Part shown: piece after piece, positions 20,309 through 30,037 of the stretch | How positions within the stretch are numbered: position 1 is the first letter of the stretch | Layout: the number at the start of each line of letters is the position of its first letter | Source of the DNA: Camellia lanceoleosa | Lineage: Eukaryota; Streptophyta; Magnoliopsida; Ericales; Theaceae | DNA length: 64,000 bases | Reading direction: 5' to 3' | Assembly (NCBI GenBank): GCA_025200525.1 | Contig: CM045763.1 | Coordinates: forward strand, 62,941,018 to 63,005,017 | Position numbers and translations under genes: made by a program | Notes under the pieces: generated by a model | What the model was told of the DNA's origin: nothing | Seen by the model: only the letters and a program-made list of their open reading frames with translations | Databases searched by the model: none

Positions 20309-21511
20309 ATGACTGAACCATACGAGAATACCGTAGCCATACCAGAAAATGAATCAGTAACCTCTGTAGGTAATACAGTATCCTCTCTAGCAGAAGCTGC
20401 TGAGATGGTAGCTTACCAGGATGTAAAGGACGCTTTAGACAAGTGGACTATTCCGTTAGTAGATCCAAAAACAATCTACAAAAGAGGTCGATTTCAATTT
20501 TTCAGTAAAACCATCATAAAAACTTTTGAACATGCATCCTGCATTCAAAATAATGATGAAATAATCCGATTAATAAATATCAATGATTTTGTTCCGTTTG
20601 TAAAAGACTATAAGTACATCCATATTGGATTAGTCCAAATAGCCTTTAAACCTTTGACTCTTCTAGGTCAAAATACCAGTATTCAATGTACCCTCCGAGA
20701 TGGAAGATGTCTCAATTGGAGAGCATCACTCATGGGAGCCATAGAAACCAGTTTATCCCATGGACCAGTATATTTTGATGTTTATCCAAATTTAAGCATC
20801 TCTATGACAGATGCAAATATATCAGATGTACTTGAACTTAGAGTTCTTACTCATGGGTATGAGTACAAACCAGGATCCCCTCCATTTTCAGTCCATTCCA
20901 GAATTTATATAAAGGCTTTAACAACGTTGAATCCTTATGTTCGGAAGAAAACTGAAAATGGCAAAACAGTATTAATTGAAACTAATCTGTATAATAGCCA
21001 GGTTGCTGTACCAAGACAAATTCCATGGTCACAGATAACCTTTCCAGAACGATGGCATATTCCCAATGCTGTCCCCCCACAACCGATAGTTCAGCATAAT
21101 ATTGATGATGTCATACAGACACAAGGAGGTAATGTTTATCTCCAATTTCAGAAACCCCAGCTGATTAGAAGCACCTCTTCTAATGCTAGTTTTAGAACCG
21201 CTCCTCAGAGTTTGTTTAATAACAGCTTTCGAACTGCTAACCGAAGCTTTTCTAATAACAGTTTTCGATCAATTCCTCTATATAGGGTTGATTTACCAGA
21301 ATCTAGTCGACAATCTGTAGATTCTCTACAGATACCTGATCGACCACCTAGTAGACCTTCTAGTGATCCCCAAGAGGATCATCTAGATCCTATGACATCA
21401 GAAATACAGGGTATTCGATTATCAAAAAATAGGATACCTCATGGTGTCTATACAGCACCAATTCAACCACCAGATAGCCCTACGGCCAGCGATATGAACT
21501 TTGAAATCTGA
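20309..21511 (+). CDS. Caulimovirid movement protein (30K superfamily), 400 aa
   Basis: The ORF starts at an ATG after the primer site and is intact. Residues about 45-225 read like the viral movement protein domain, with a FVPFVKDYKYIHIGLVQIAFKPL-type region, here FVKDYKYIHIG, followed by a conserved TSIQCTLRDGR strand and a hydrophobic MGAIETSLSHGPVYF segment. The C-terminal 150 residues are polar, Ser/Asn/Pro-rich and contain repeated SFRTA/NNSFR units, likely disordered. Proteins of this family enlarge plasmodesmata for cell-to-cell spread. The stop overlaps the next ATG (TGATG at 21509-21513). Still open, but no polymerase accompanies it here. Confidence 0.82.
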   Translation: MTEPYENTVAIPENESVTSVGNTVSSLAEAAEMVAYQDVKDALDKWTIPLVDPKTIYKRGRFQFFSKTIIKTFEHASCIQNNDEIIRLININDFVPFVKDYKYIHIGLVQIAFKPLTLLGQNTSIQCTLRDGRCLNWRASLMGAIETSLSHGPVYFDVYPNLSISMTDANISDVLELRVLTHGYEYKPGSPPFSVHSRIYIKALTTLNPYVRKKTENGKTVLIETNLYNSQVAVPRQIPWSQITFPERWHIPNAVPPQPIVQHNIDDVIQTQGGNVYLQFQKPQLIRSTSSNASFRTAPQSLFNNSFRTANRSFSNNSFRSIPLYRVDLPESSRQSVDSLQIPDRPPSRPSSDPQEDHLDPMTSEIQGIRLSKNRIPHGVYTAPIQPPDSPTASDMNFEI

Positions 21512-21975
21512 TGGATTTTACACCAAACAGTGAAAATAGAAAATTAATAAACCAGGAGTTTTATCAGGATAACAATAAAGAATTTAGAGAATGGTATTTT
21601 ACCACTCATACTCTAGAACAAGTAAACCAGTATAAAACTCAATATTACCAACACCTTGAGTTACATCAGCAAATAATATTCTTTAAGGAATGGTTTCAAA
21701 CTGAAACTCAACCAAAAATAACAGCTATAGAAGACCAGTATAAAACTTGGACCACTGTAGATGGTCAAGTTATTAACTCTATTCATCCACCTCCTCAGGC
21801 TTTAGAGTTAGTTCCTAATGGAGAAACCACTAGGCAGCCTCTAGTAGCCACAGCATATGTTGATGCACAAGCTGGCAGATTTGTGAAAAATGAGTTCGCC
21901 CAGCTTAAAGATTTTAGTATAACTATCCGCCAACATAATTATACTAATTTGATTTGTCAAACCATGAGCAAATAA
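21511..21975 (+). CDS. Caulimovirid small ORF after movement protein (154 aa)
   Basis: The ATG overlaps the movement protein stop (TGATG), which suggests translation by reinitiation or coupling. The first 75 residues are charged and Gln-rich with possible helical heptads (EQVNQYKTQYYQHLELHQQ). By position and character it resembles the virion-associated or coiled-coil protein of caulimovirids; no diagnostic motif proves it. It is intact. Confidence 0.55.
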   Translation: MDFTPNSENRKLINQEFYQDNNKEFREWYFTTHTLEQVNQYKTQYYQHLELHQQIIFFKEWFQTETQPKITAIEDQYKTWTTVDGQVINSIHPPPQALELVPNGETTRQPLVATAYVDAQAGRFVKNEFAQLKDFSITIRQHNYTNLICQTMSK

Positions 21976-22035
21976 TTAACCAGAATTGAAGATCTAGTTT
22001 CTACCTTTAAAGATAGAAGCTTAGCCCCACCTGTA

Positions 22036-24279
22036 ATGGGAAGCTCTGTTATGCATCCAGTATCCATTAAACCACCATTAGAAATCAGTAATTTTAAGCT
22101 TAAAGCTCCTGATACAGAATTTATGGATACTCTTTTACAGAAAATGCAACATTTAAATGTTCGTCCTCCCGAACCTCCACAAGAATCTACAAGTGGAACT
22201 ATTAACATGCTGCGATCCGAACCTTCTACTAGTGAAGAATTATCACCAGAACAGATTAATGAAATCCAACTCAATTTTCAAGAACCGTCTCATCTTAATA
22301 AATTACATTCATACACGTCTAGTCGACCACACTTCCTTCCCTACACCAGAAATTATTATGCTAGACCTACTCCTCCCGATCTGTTATATGAAGAAACTTA
22401 TATCCCTAACCAGGAAAGTTATCATGGAAAAACCATTTATGAATGGAATATCGATGGAGACTCTGAATATGCTATTCTCAAGAAATTGCATCAGATGTTA
22501 ATGTTTGCTACTGTGTGCAGACAATATAGTAACCAGGATCATGCTATTGCTAAATTTATTATCAATGGCTTTACCGGACAGCTCAAAGGCTGGTGGGATA
22601 ATGTTATTTCCCTTGCCCAACAAAATGAAATTTTAACTTCCGTCAAAATTGAGGTAGATCCTACTACCCGTCAACCGGTACAACAGCAAGACGCTGTCTA
22701 TACCCTTATCCAAACTATAATCCTCCATTTTATTGGTACCAGTACAAGTTCTCAAGATCGGAGCCGAGAACTTCTCCAGAATTTGCGGTGTCCGTCTCTT
22801 ACCCATTTCCGATGGTATAAGGATGTTTTCCTCATCAAGGTCATGCAACGCCCTGATGCTAACAGTGAACATTGGAAAGCCAAATTTGTTGACGGCCTTC
22901 CTACCCTTTTTGCCGAACGAGTGCGGAAAAAACTTCGGGACCGCCATGACCGGATGTCTATTCCTTACGATCAGTATACATATGGACAACTTTGTTCCAT
23001 TATAACAGATGAGGGACTTTCTTTGTGTAATGATCTTAAGCTTCATTACCAAATGAAACAACAGCATTTAACCGGCAGAAAAGAATTAGGCGAATTCTGT
23101 GATCAATTTGCTTATGAACCCGTGGTTCAATATCCGCAAAAAGCTAGACGAATATCTCATAAGAAATCTTCAAAACCCTATCGCAAATCTCATAGGACTA
23201 GTCATCCTAAAACCAGTAAGAAGTTTTATTCTAAGAAAACCTCTACCAGTAAACCCACAGGGAAACGAAAAAATAAATCCGATGTTAAATGTTATAAATG
23301 TGGACAAACAGGACACTATGCTAATAGATGTAAATCTAAAGCTAAATCTAAGATTAATGAATTAGTTTTAGACGAACATCTGAAAGAACAGATAATTAAT
23401 GCCTTAGAAGAAAAAGAAAATTCATCCAGTCATGCATCTCCATCAGAAGATGAGATTAATCAGTTATATTCCACATCCTCTACGAGTGATGAAGAACCAA
23501 CAGAAATTTGCCCCTGTAGTACCAACCAGGAACAAATATCAGAAATCAATTACTGGAAATCCATAGTTGAAATGAACGGTTTACATCTAGGAGAACCCAG
23601 TAGTATTAATGTTTTAACCGATAGTCAACGAGATATGCTTGCTGTAGCAGATCAGATTCAAGATCCAGAAATTAAACTAAAATATTTAAAAATGTGTTAT
23701 GAACACCAACAAGCAGCACCCGAAACACCAAACATACCCGATTATTCTTACAATTTAAAACATGTAGTAGATAGAATTCAAACTATAAAATCAGTTAGTA
23801 ACCAACCGACTACTATCCAAGATTTGAAAATGGAAATAAATATATTAAAATCAGAAGTAAAACATTTGCAAACCGCTAGTGCAGCAGCTATAAAAGATAT
23901 TAAATATCTTCATACGCAATTATCACAAAAACAGAAAGAAGTAATTCAAGAAACTGAAACTGAACAAAAACATGAAACAAGAGAAGAATCTAATCAGTAT
24001 TTGCTACTTGTCAACCAGGTAACCTTTCAAAAATGGTATATCAAAATATCTTTTATGATTAAACCCGATTTTATTATTAAAGATGCTATTGCTTTAGTCG
24101 ATAGTGGAGCCGATATGAATTGTATCCAAGAAGGTATTGTTCCTACCAGATATTTTGAAAAGACTACTCAGAGTTTAACCAGTGCAAGTGGCAATTCTAT
24201 GCAGATCAGGTATAAAATACCAGAAGCTTATATCTGTAACAATGATCTCTGTCTTCCGCAATGTTATGCCTATTGCTAA
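22036..24279 (+). CDS. Caulimovirid capsid (gag) and protease polyprotein, truncated before RT
   Basis: The 747-aa frame starts at ATG 22036. Residues about 140-330 form the capsid core (WNIDGD, AIAKFIINGFTGQLKGWWDN, FIGTS, FVDGLPTLF). A basic KSSKPYRKSHR segment precedes the CCHC zinc knuckle CYKCGQTGHYANRC near residue 420. An acidic and coiled-coil-prone stretch follows, then the aspartic protease with DSGAD near residue 685. Instead of RT and RNase H the frame runs into the late ORF out of frame and stops at 24279. The truncation makes the element replication-defective on its own. Confidence 0.82.
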   Translation: MGSSVMHPVSIKPPLEISNFKLKAPDTEFMDTLLQKMQHLNVRPPEPPQESTSGTINMLRSEPSTSEELSPEQINEIQLNFQEPSHLNKLHSYTSSRPHFLPYTRNYYARPTPPDLLYEETYIPNQESYHGKTIYEWNIDGDSEYAILKKLHQMLMFATVCRQYSNQDHAIAKFIINGFTGQLKGWWDNVISLAQQNEILTSVKIEVDPTTRQPVQQQDAVYTLIQTIILHFIGTSTSSQDRSRELLQNLRCPSLTHFRWYKDVFLIKVMQRPDANSEHWKAKFVDGLPTLFAERVRKKLRDRHDRMSIPYDQYTYGQLCSIITDEGLSLCNDLKLHYQMKQQHLTGRKELGEFCDQFAYEPVVQYPQKARRISHKKSSKPYRKSHRTSHPKTSKKFYSKKTSTSKPTGKRKNKSDVKCYKCGQTGHYANRCKSKAKSKINELVLDEHLKEQIINALEEKENSSSHASPSEDEINQLYSTSSTSDEEPTEICPCSTNQEQISEINYWKSIVEMNGLHLGEPSSINVLTDSQRDMLAVADQIQDPEIKLKYLKMCYEHQQAAPETPNIPDYSYNLKHVVDRIQTIKSVSNQPTTIQDLKMEINILKSEVKHLQTASAAAIKDIKYLHTQLSQKQKEVIQETETEQKHETREESNQYLLLVNQVTFQKWYIKISFMIKPDFIIKDAIALVDSGADMNCIQEGIVPTRYFEKTTQSLTSASGNSMQIRYKIPEAYICNNDLCLPQCYAYC

Positions 24280-24384
24280 TTGGGGTATTCATCCGCATAC
24301 CTTACGGGATCTTGATCTTCGTAACAAACAGACCAAATACACCTACTGGGATTATATTGATGCTTTTACCCAGGTGTTTTACTA
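24041..24384 (+). repeat. Terminal direct repeat of the defective caulimovirid unit
   Basis: Positions 24041-24384 repeat 18333-18676 without a difference that I could see, at an offset of 5708. Homology ends at 24384, where the second copy changes to gtacattttttt. This is what integration of a circular or concatemeric defective genome would leave: one unit plus 344 bases of overlap. Confidence 0.85.
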
Positions 24385-24389
24385 TGTAC

Positions 24390-24545
24390 ATTTTTTTATT
24401 AAAAAATGCTAACAATTATAAACAATTTGACTAAATTGAGATGAAATCATAAATTCAGAGTGAAAATTAAGTCAATTAAAATAATAAGGACTAAAATGAC
24501 ACAAAATATAAAATACATGGATTAATAATGTAATTTACCTTTCTA
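24390..24545. repeat. Half of a fold-back repeat (family of 58852-59245)
   Basis: The sequence 'gctaacaattataaacaatttgactaaattgag' to 'aataatgtaatttacc' matches the right half of the element at 58852-59245. The left half is missing and the pararetrovirus end lies directly beside it. Confidence 0.5.
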
Positions 24546-24672
24546 CAAAATACATATTTTGAGATTCATTTGTGTAGTTAATACATATATATTTCTTGTG
24601 AGAGAGTCTCTCATGAGCGAACTCTAATAAAATATCTTGTCCAAAGGCAATCCATAATGGAAAATTATTGGA

Positions 24673-25022
24673 TTTAGGGTGGCTGTTGGGCAATTCTATG
24701 GACCCATTTTGGAGCCCATTTTAATAATATTTACATTTTAAATTATATAGAGTAGAATATACCTGTAAAAATTAAGTTAATCGGATATCGTTAACTACTT
24801 CATCCACTTACATTTGTATTCATTTTAATATTTTAAATCACAATTATCATTTATTTTTGTAGATATAAATGTGAGTAGATGAAAGGGTTAGCAATATCTG
24901 ATTAATTTGATTTTTTACAAGTATGTTCTACTTGATGTATTCTAAAATGTGAACAGTTTGAATTATCAAGATGGGCCCCGAAATGGGCCCATTTGGATGC
25001 ACAAAAGCCATCCCAACTCTAA
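24673..25022. mobile_element. Fold-back MITE with long arms, MULE-like
   Basis: The left arm (gacccattttggagcccatttta... and 'gtagaatatacctgtaaaaattaag') pairs with the right arm (…'caagtatgttctact', aaatgggcccatttcgg) over about 150 bases each. The flanks aattattgga (24663-24672) and aattattaga (25023-25032) fit a 10-bp target duplication with one mismatch, the size expected for Mutator-type elements. A related fold-back is at 47331-47656. Confidence 0.65.
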
Positions 25023-25032
25023 AATTATTAGA

Positions 25033-25855
25033 TACTCCCAGAATACTACGTATCTATATTAATTACTAGTCATTATTCACAATACCTCTTTATATTCTTT
25101 AATCACTCAACACAAAATCATAATACCTCACATTCTCTATCAAATCATAATATTATAGAACACTTCTTGAACAATACTATAAAATACCACTTGATCGTGA
25201 ATACCCTAACAAAACTATTTTATCCAAAGGCCATAAAATATTCAATGACTGCGATCAAGAAAAACTTTATTGTTCAAAGGGACTTAATAATAAAAGCTAT
25301 AAATAACACTAAAATTAAAAGCTATAAATAACACTAAAATTTTTAGTGATAAGAATAAAACAAGAAAATTAAATTTTACATTAAAAAATTATAATATAAT
25401 TTTTTTAAAAATATTTAAATATGAAGGCGGCCTCCAAATTTGACCTTGTCCAGCATAGACTCCACTTGCAGAAAACCCAAAAAAATGCTAGATATCCAAT
25501 TTCACCAGAGTCAGTCAGTCAGCCAATTAAGTTTGGAGAGATATTAAAGGATTTTTTGAAATGATCTAAATAAATATATTTTTTTAATTTTTTATAAAAA
25601 AATATGTAAAAAAATAAAGAGCTAATGCAATCTAAAAAAAGATAAAAAAATAAAAAAATATATTTATATAACACACCCTAAACATACTCTTAGTTATACA
25701 AAAATTAAGAATACAATAATATCATATTGAGAGTATATATATATATATATATATAAAGCAAATTACAAAAAATTCAAAATTTAGTGTATTTTTCAATTTA
25801 AATCTCAAAAATTTAATTTTATCAATTTAAACCTTGATTATTTGATTTTTTTCAA
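25033..25855. other. Intergenic AT-rich DNA
   Basis: This stretch has a short direct duplication (aaagctataaataacactaaaatt twice near 25290-25340), a (TA)n tract near 25733-25755 and otherwise nothing that supports a gene. Confidence 0.6.
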
Positions 25856-25856
25856 T

Positions 25857-27200
25857 TTATTTATTTATTTATTTATTTATTTTTTTGGGATAAATAAAGG
25901 ACTTCATTAAAAAAGTACCAAGGAGATGCAAAGAATACAAACACCCCCAATTTGGAAAGCTGCCAAAACCTAACCAATGACACTAGCCCTGTTTGGTGCA
26001 GCTTAAAAGCTGCTTATTTTAGCTTTCAGCTTAATTTAAGTTATTTTGATGTGTTTGGATTAACTTATAACTTATAGTTTATACCTTTTTGGAAGTCAGA
26101 AATCAGCTTATTTTTTGAGTGGGGCAGGAGATGCTTAATTTATAAGTCAGAAATCAGTTTTTGTTCATAGTTATAAGCTATAAGCTGTTTAGGCATAAGC
26201 TATAAGCACTTTCCTACAGCTCTACCAAACAGGGCCACTATCCAAATAATCTACGAAAGCAAACATGTTTGGATCAACCTTCCTTTCCAACCAACTGTAT
26301 AAAACTAGGAAAAGACGACCCTCAAGCTAAGAAATAGAGTGATAAATGTCTTGAAACGTCCGCCTATTTCATTCCAACCAAACTAATCAGAGCAAGCATA
26401 ACGGCGTCAACAACCAAACACGCCGCCGGTGACGCCCAGCTCAAACCCCTCACCAACACCAAAGCATCTCCAACACCCCTTTCAATTGTACCCAAATAAT
26501 CCTGAAAAGAGAACAAATTTACAATTGAGCCCCTACAGCAGCGAAGTCACTGAACAATGAAGAAACAAATGATCCACCAACTCCGCATCCGCATAACACA
26601 TATAACATCGATTAACTATAACATGATCATCAAATTTCGACCTAAGGCCGCCGTCCATATAAAGAAAGCTACTTTCAACGGAACTCCAGGCACTTGAACA
26701 CTCATCTAAGGAAATACCCTTCCCACCCCTCCCACCATACTTCGATAGAAAAAAGAAACCGAAAAACACCCCTTACCACCTGAACCATTCCACATCAAGA
26801 CATCCTTTCCTAACCCAGTAACCCCCAACCCATATAAGAAGCTCCATAAATTCACCAACTGATCAACCTCACAATCCTGTAGCTACCTATGCAAATGAAT
26901 GTTCCAAACCACAACTCTGCCCTCCAAATAAGAAGCCATCATAGTCTCCCGATCCACAGTAATGGCAAAAATCAAAGGGAAACGAACTTCCAAAAAAACC
27001 TCACTGCACCATCTATCCTTCTAAAAACTATCATTGTCCTTTCACCCACCCGAAAGACCACCCTATCCCAAAACTCTACCCAACCCATCAAAATTCCTTT
27101 CCACAAACCACAACCATGAGAAATACACACATCCTTCGATCCTTAACCTCCCAGCCCACCCCATATTTGTCGCCACCAACCTTCGCCATAATCGATTTGG
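25857..27200 (-). mobile_element. 5'-truncated LINE (L1-type), minus strand, interrupted by a MITE
   Basis: In minus sense the 3' end is a (TAAA)n tail (25857-25889) preceded by 'aatgaagtcctttatttatccc', a common plant LINE ending. The zinc-binding region after RT is readable at 26769-26533: VNRCYMCYADAELVDHLFLHC, a C-x2-C-x(n)-H-x4-C pattern. Further upstream a broken GCGLWKGI-type segment occurs near 27110. Many stops are present. The 5' border is estimated from where the readable frame ends. A 250-bp MITE sits inside at 25986-26235. Confidence 0.75.
25986..26235. mobile_element. 250-bp MITE inside the LINE, with CACTA direct repeat
   Basis: Ends GCCCTGTTTGGTGCAGCT and, in reverse, GCCCTGTTTGGTAGAGCT form an 18-bp inverted repeat with two mismatches. 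CACTA flanks both sides (25981-25985, 26236-26240). The inside is rich in 'ataagctataagc' words. The termini resemble those of hAT or PIF MITEs, but a 5-bp duplication fits neither well. Confidence 0.8.
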
Positions 27201-27856
27201 TTTCAATTTTAACCATCTGTTCATTTCTGTTTCTTTGACTGACAGAGAAAATTTTTAAGGTACACATGGCATTATTTCATTTGCTATCTTATCTTGATAT
27301 TACTCATATACTTAAACTCAATTACACCAAATTACGATCACTATTAATAATACATTTATTAAATCTTAGCAATCCATAAAAAACTTATCATGAACTATCA
27401 CATACATGCTATCAAACCCTATTACTCCTCATTACCATCTTCTCTCATTCATTCTCCAATACCCAAGTAACTCTCATTTTCCTTTTGACCAGTGATTATT
27501 ATCTTTCCATTACCTTTTCCACCGGCAACTATCATCCTCTCATTTCCCCTTTCACGATGACCGTTACCCCTTCGTTTATTCTTCTTCTTCCACTAGCCTA
27601 ACCTAACTCGTCTCTGTGCCATCACTGGAGATGGATTCAATATAGTTCGCCATTGCTGGAAAATGTGAATCGACGATAGATATGCAATTACGACTTCAAC
27701 TTTAATTTCAAATTCTATCCATACCAAACCCAACATCTACCATTGCGTTGTCAATTTTGGCGTTTCTATTTTGGCAAGGTAAAGAGATGGATTTGAATCT
27801 TATCTCTAAAATCTCTCAATTTCATTTGTGTATCCCTTACCCAAAAATTCACTATT
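27201..27856. other. Intergenic DNA, nothing firm
   Basis: No gene is supported. The pyrimidine-rich stretch at 27420-27600 gives no convincing frame. The last five bases before the Tat element, CATAC, are its target site. Confidence 0.5.
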
Positions 27857-27861
27857 CATAC

Positions 27862-28787
27862 TGTACGGGGGCGAAATATCCTCCGCTTTCCGTACTCCTT
27901 GGACGTCAAGCTTCTTGTGACGGCGTCTATCTCTGCAATACAAAAATGGTGAGCTGCCCGGCGGTGATGTGCAGGAAAGACCCTCCGACGCTCAAGTCAG
28001 ATCACTTGGGGGAGAAGAAGGCTATCAGAGAGAGAGTTTTTGATAGAGTGAATTCGCTTACCTCCAACGTTCCTCTTCCTCCATATTTCTAGGTTGGCCA
28101 TGCAGCCTCAAGATTGTGCGCGCACTACCTCTGCTATCCTTCCCTGGACAGGTGGCAGTGCTCGCCTCTCACCACCTTATGCGTGTAAAAGCCTAGTCCT
28201 CCCTCCAGTACACACAGAACTGCCCAACGGTATTGAGGCGTACGTGGAGCAGATGTCCTCTCCCTCACGCTATTGGCCCAGGTGGCACACCTAAACGGTG
28301 TACCACGACCGGCCTATTGCTCGTGTAGAATGGCCACCATAAACACACGACCGGACAATGTGTCGCCGGCCAGTACCTTGGCACAAAGGGCCAAATGGAG
28401 ATGCTCACAGCCGATCTATTTATGACCGGTCCTCCTGATTGCCCGGCCGTGAAGCACGCTGGACTCCCACCGTTCTTCGTTCATCCGAGATTATCTGGAA
28501 TTTGCCCATCTCGGCTAACCGGTCAAAGGTGTGTCGGCCTTTGCCCCATCCGCAGTTCAGCCCGAGCTATCCGTAGCCCGGTCTTGCCATTCGACTGCGT
28601 CCCCCGCCGAATGTCTGCAAGTCACAGCTCGGCCAGGCTTAGCTTGCCCCTGGGCAACTGTTCTCGACGGCCGAGCAGAATAGAATCACCGTTCGTCTTA
28701 GGAAGGGAGGTAGCGCGGCGCCGTAAAGTCTGTCACGTCCCGCACCATTTTAGCTCGGCTGTACTAACGGTGCAAATCTTCCCTCTC
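27862..28787 (-). repeat. 3' LTR of the Tat element
   Basis: On the plus strand it runs TGTACGGGGGCG to CCCTCTCA. The mate at 38973-39898 has the same length. Most of the LTR is nearly identical between copies, but a block near the end differs strongly (see findings). Open frames inside it are LTR noise and are not called. Confidence 0.93.
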
Positions 28788-28803
28788 AATTGCCCCTTAA
28801 ACC
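28788..28803 (-). other. Candidate polypurine tract of the Tat element
   Basis: In element sense the bases before the 3' LTR read gggtttaaggggcaat. The position is right; the purine tract is short and interrupted. Confidence 0.5.
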
Positions 28804-28849
28804 CATCCGAGCTATCGTGATTGGGTTTACCTCTGTGACCGAGCACAAT

Positions 28850-29280
28850 TTTGGACATATCAGTCGCCGAGCTGCCCCATTTGGATGGCCATCACCGAGT
28901 CGAGCACGACTGGGTAAATATCTGTCGCCAGGCTATCCAATTTGGCCGACCACCCCCTCGGCAGTCTTGTCAAAGGTCATACAGCCGTACTGACAGCCGC
29001 GTTTCCAGCGCCACGTGGCCTCACGCCATTGGTCCGTACGCCTATTTGCCTCCCCACGCCCGAACTTCAAGCTGTGGGTTTTTTTTCCCCCTACTTTTGT
29101 ATCAGTGAAGGGTCATTTTGCCCCTTCATTGTTCATTTTCTTCTCAAGCCCAGAAACCCTAGCTCCCATACTTTGAGGAACTGCCCCCACTGCCGTTGCA
29201 CTTCTCCTGCTCCCGTGTCCATTTTTGACGCTGCAATCGAGCTCTCGAGGCAGAGAACTCTACTCGTTTTCGTATACTGG
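28850..29280 (+). promoter_or_regulatory. Leader region of the antisense transcript unit
   Basis: Between the LTR and the antisense ORF is a region with 'agaaaccctagctcc' leader-like sequence and a donor-consensus ctgGTAAGTctcc at about 29279. A matching acceptor, aacgtgcag, occurs at 29917-29925, just before the antisense ORF. This suggests a 5' untranslated intron of about 645 bases. A promoter is implied but no clear TATA was found. Confidence 0.4.
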
Positions 29281-30037
29281 TAAGTCTCCCCCTCTTCCAT
29301 TGCATTTCATTTTTCCAGTTCTTCGAACCCGCTCTTCATTTTTGTACCATTGTTCTTCATGTTTTTTGTTTGGGACCATTCTGGTGCTCCCTTTCCTTGC
29401 TTAGAACTGGTACACCCTAGGGCGAATGGGAACCAATAGAGTAGAGGGGCCCTTCGTGTCCCTGTTCCCAGTAGGCTTGAATGAATACCTTGAACATAGG
29501 ATAAACTGGATGAACAGGATGAACATTGTGCAAAACCGAGCTAGATGCTCATTTAGATCCGTAGTTAGAGCTTCAACCGGGCAAAAATTGGTTTGTGGCT
29601 TCCCATTGAGGCCGCAACCGAGCCGAACAATTAACTAGGTCGGTAATTAGGACTGAACCGGGATAAAAACCTGAGATCTTGACACGGGGCCTTGACCGAG
29701 CTGGAAGCTCAGTTAGATCAGTAAATAGAATTGAACCGAGCTAAACTGCCTTGCTACCGAGCCAGAAGCGGAGAGTCAAAACCGAACTAGGAAGCCGACC
29801 ATGTGGCCTAGCCGATATAGGGGTCAAACCGGCCAAACACTAGTGATCCTTTCGCTGAGCCAATTCCCATAGGGGCCGCGCAATTTACGCCGTGCTAACC
29901 CTTGGAATTATTTTTTAACGTGCAGAACAAATAGGTCCGACCAAGCCCGTCCAGCATTATAATTGGTGGAGCTCAAAGTCCGAGCAAACACACCAACATT
30001 TTTGACCGAGATACAAAACCAAATAAGACCAACATAA

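Larger units (their letters stand above)
15901..24384. mobile_element. Endogenous pararetrovirus (Caulimoviridae) locus, head-to-head arrangement
   Basis: The locus has two arms. The minus-strand arm (18332 down to 15901) carries the end of RT, RNase H, a late ORF, a promoter-like region and a short leader ORF. The plus-strand arm (18333-24384) carries a protease fragment fused to the late ORF, the promoter, leader, Met-tRNA primer site, a 30K-type movement protein, a 154-aa ORF, gag with a zinc knuckle and protease, then a repeat of the same protease-late-ORF fusion. Sequence from 18333 recurs from 24041 with a fixed offset of 5708. No integrase or LTR is present, as expected for caulimovirids. 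The genus is not assigned. The locus is defective because the plus arm lacks the polymerase. Confidence 0.88.

Noticed and set aside
22633..23067. 144-aa minus-strand frame
   Set aside because: Shadow of the pararetroviral gag frame.
28094..29283. Plus-strand frames of 66-141 aa in and beside the left Tat LTR
   Set aside because: They lie mostly in the LTR, are partly mirrored in the other LTR and show no protein motif.
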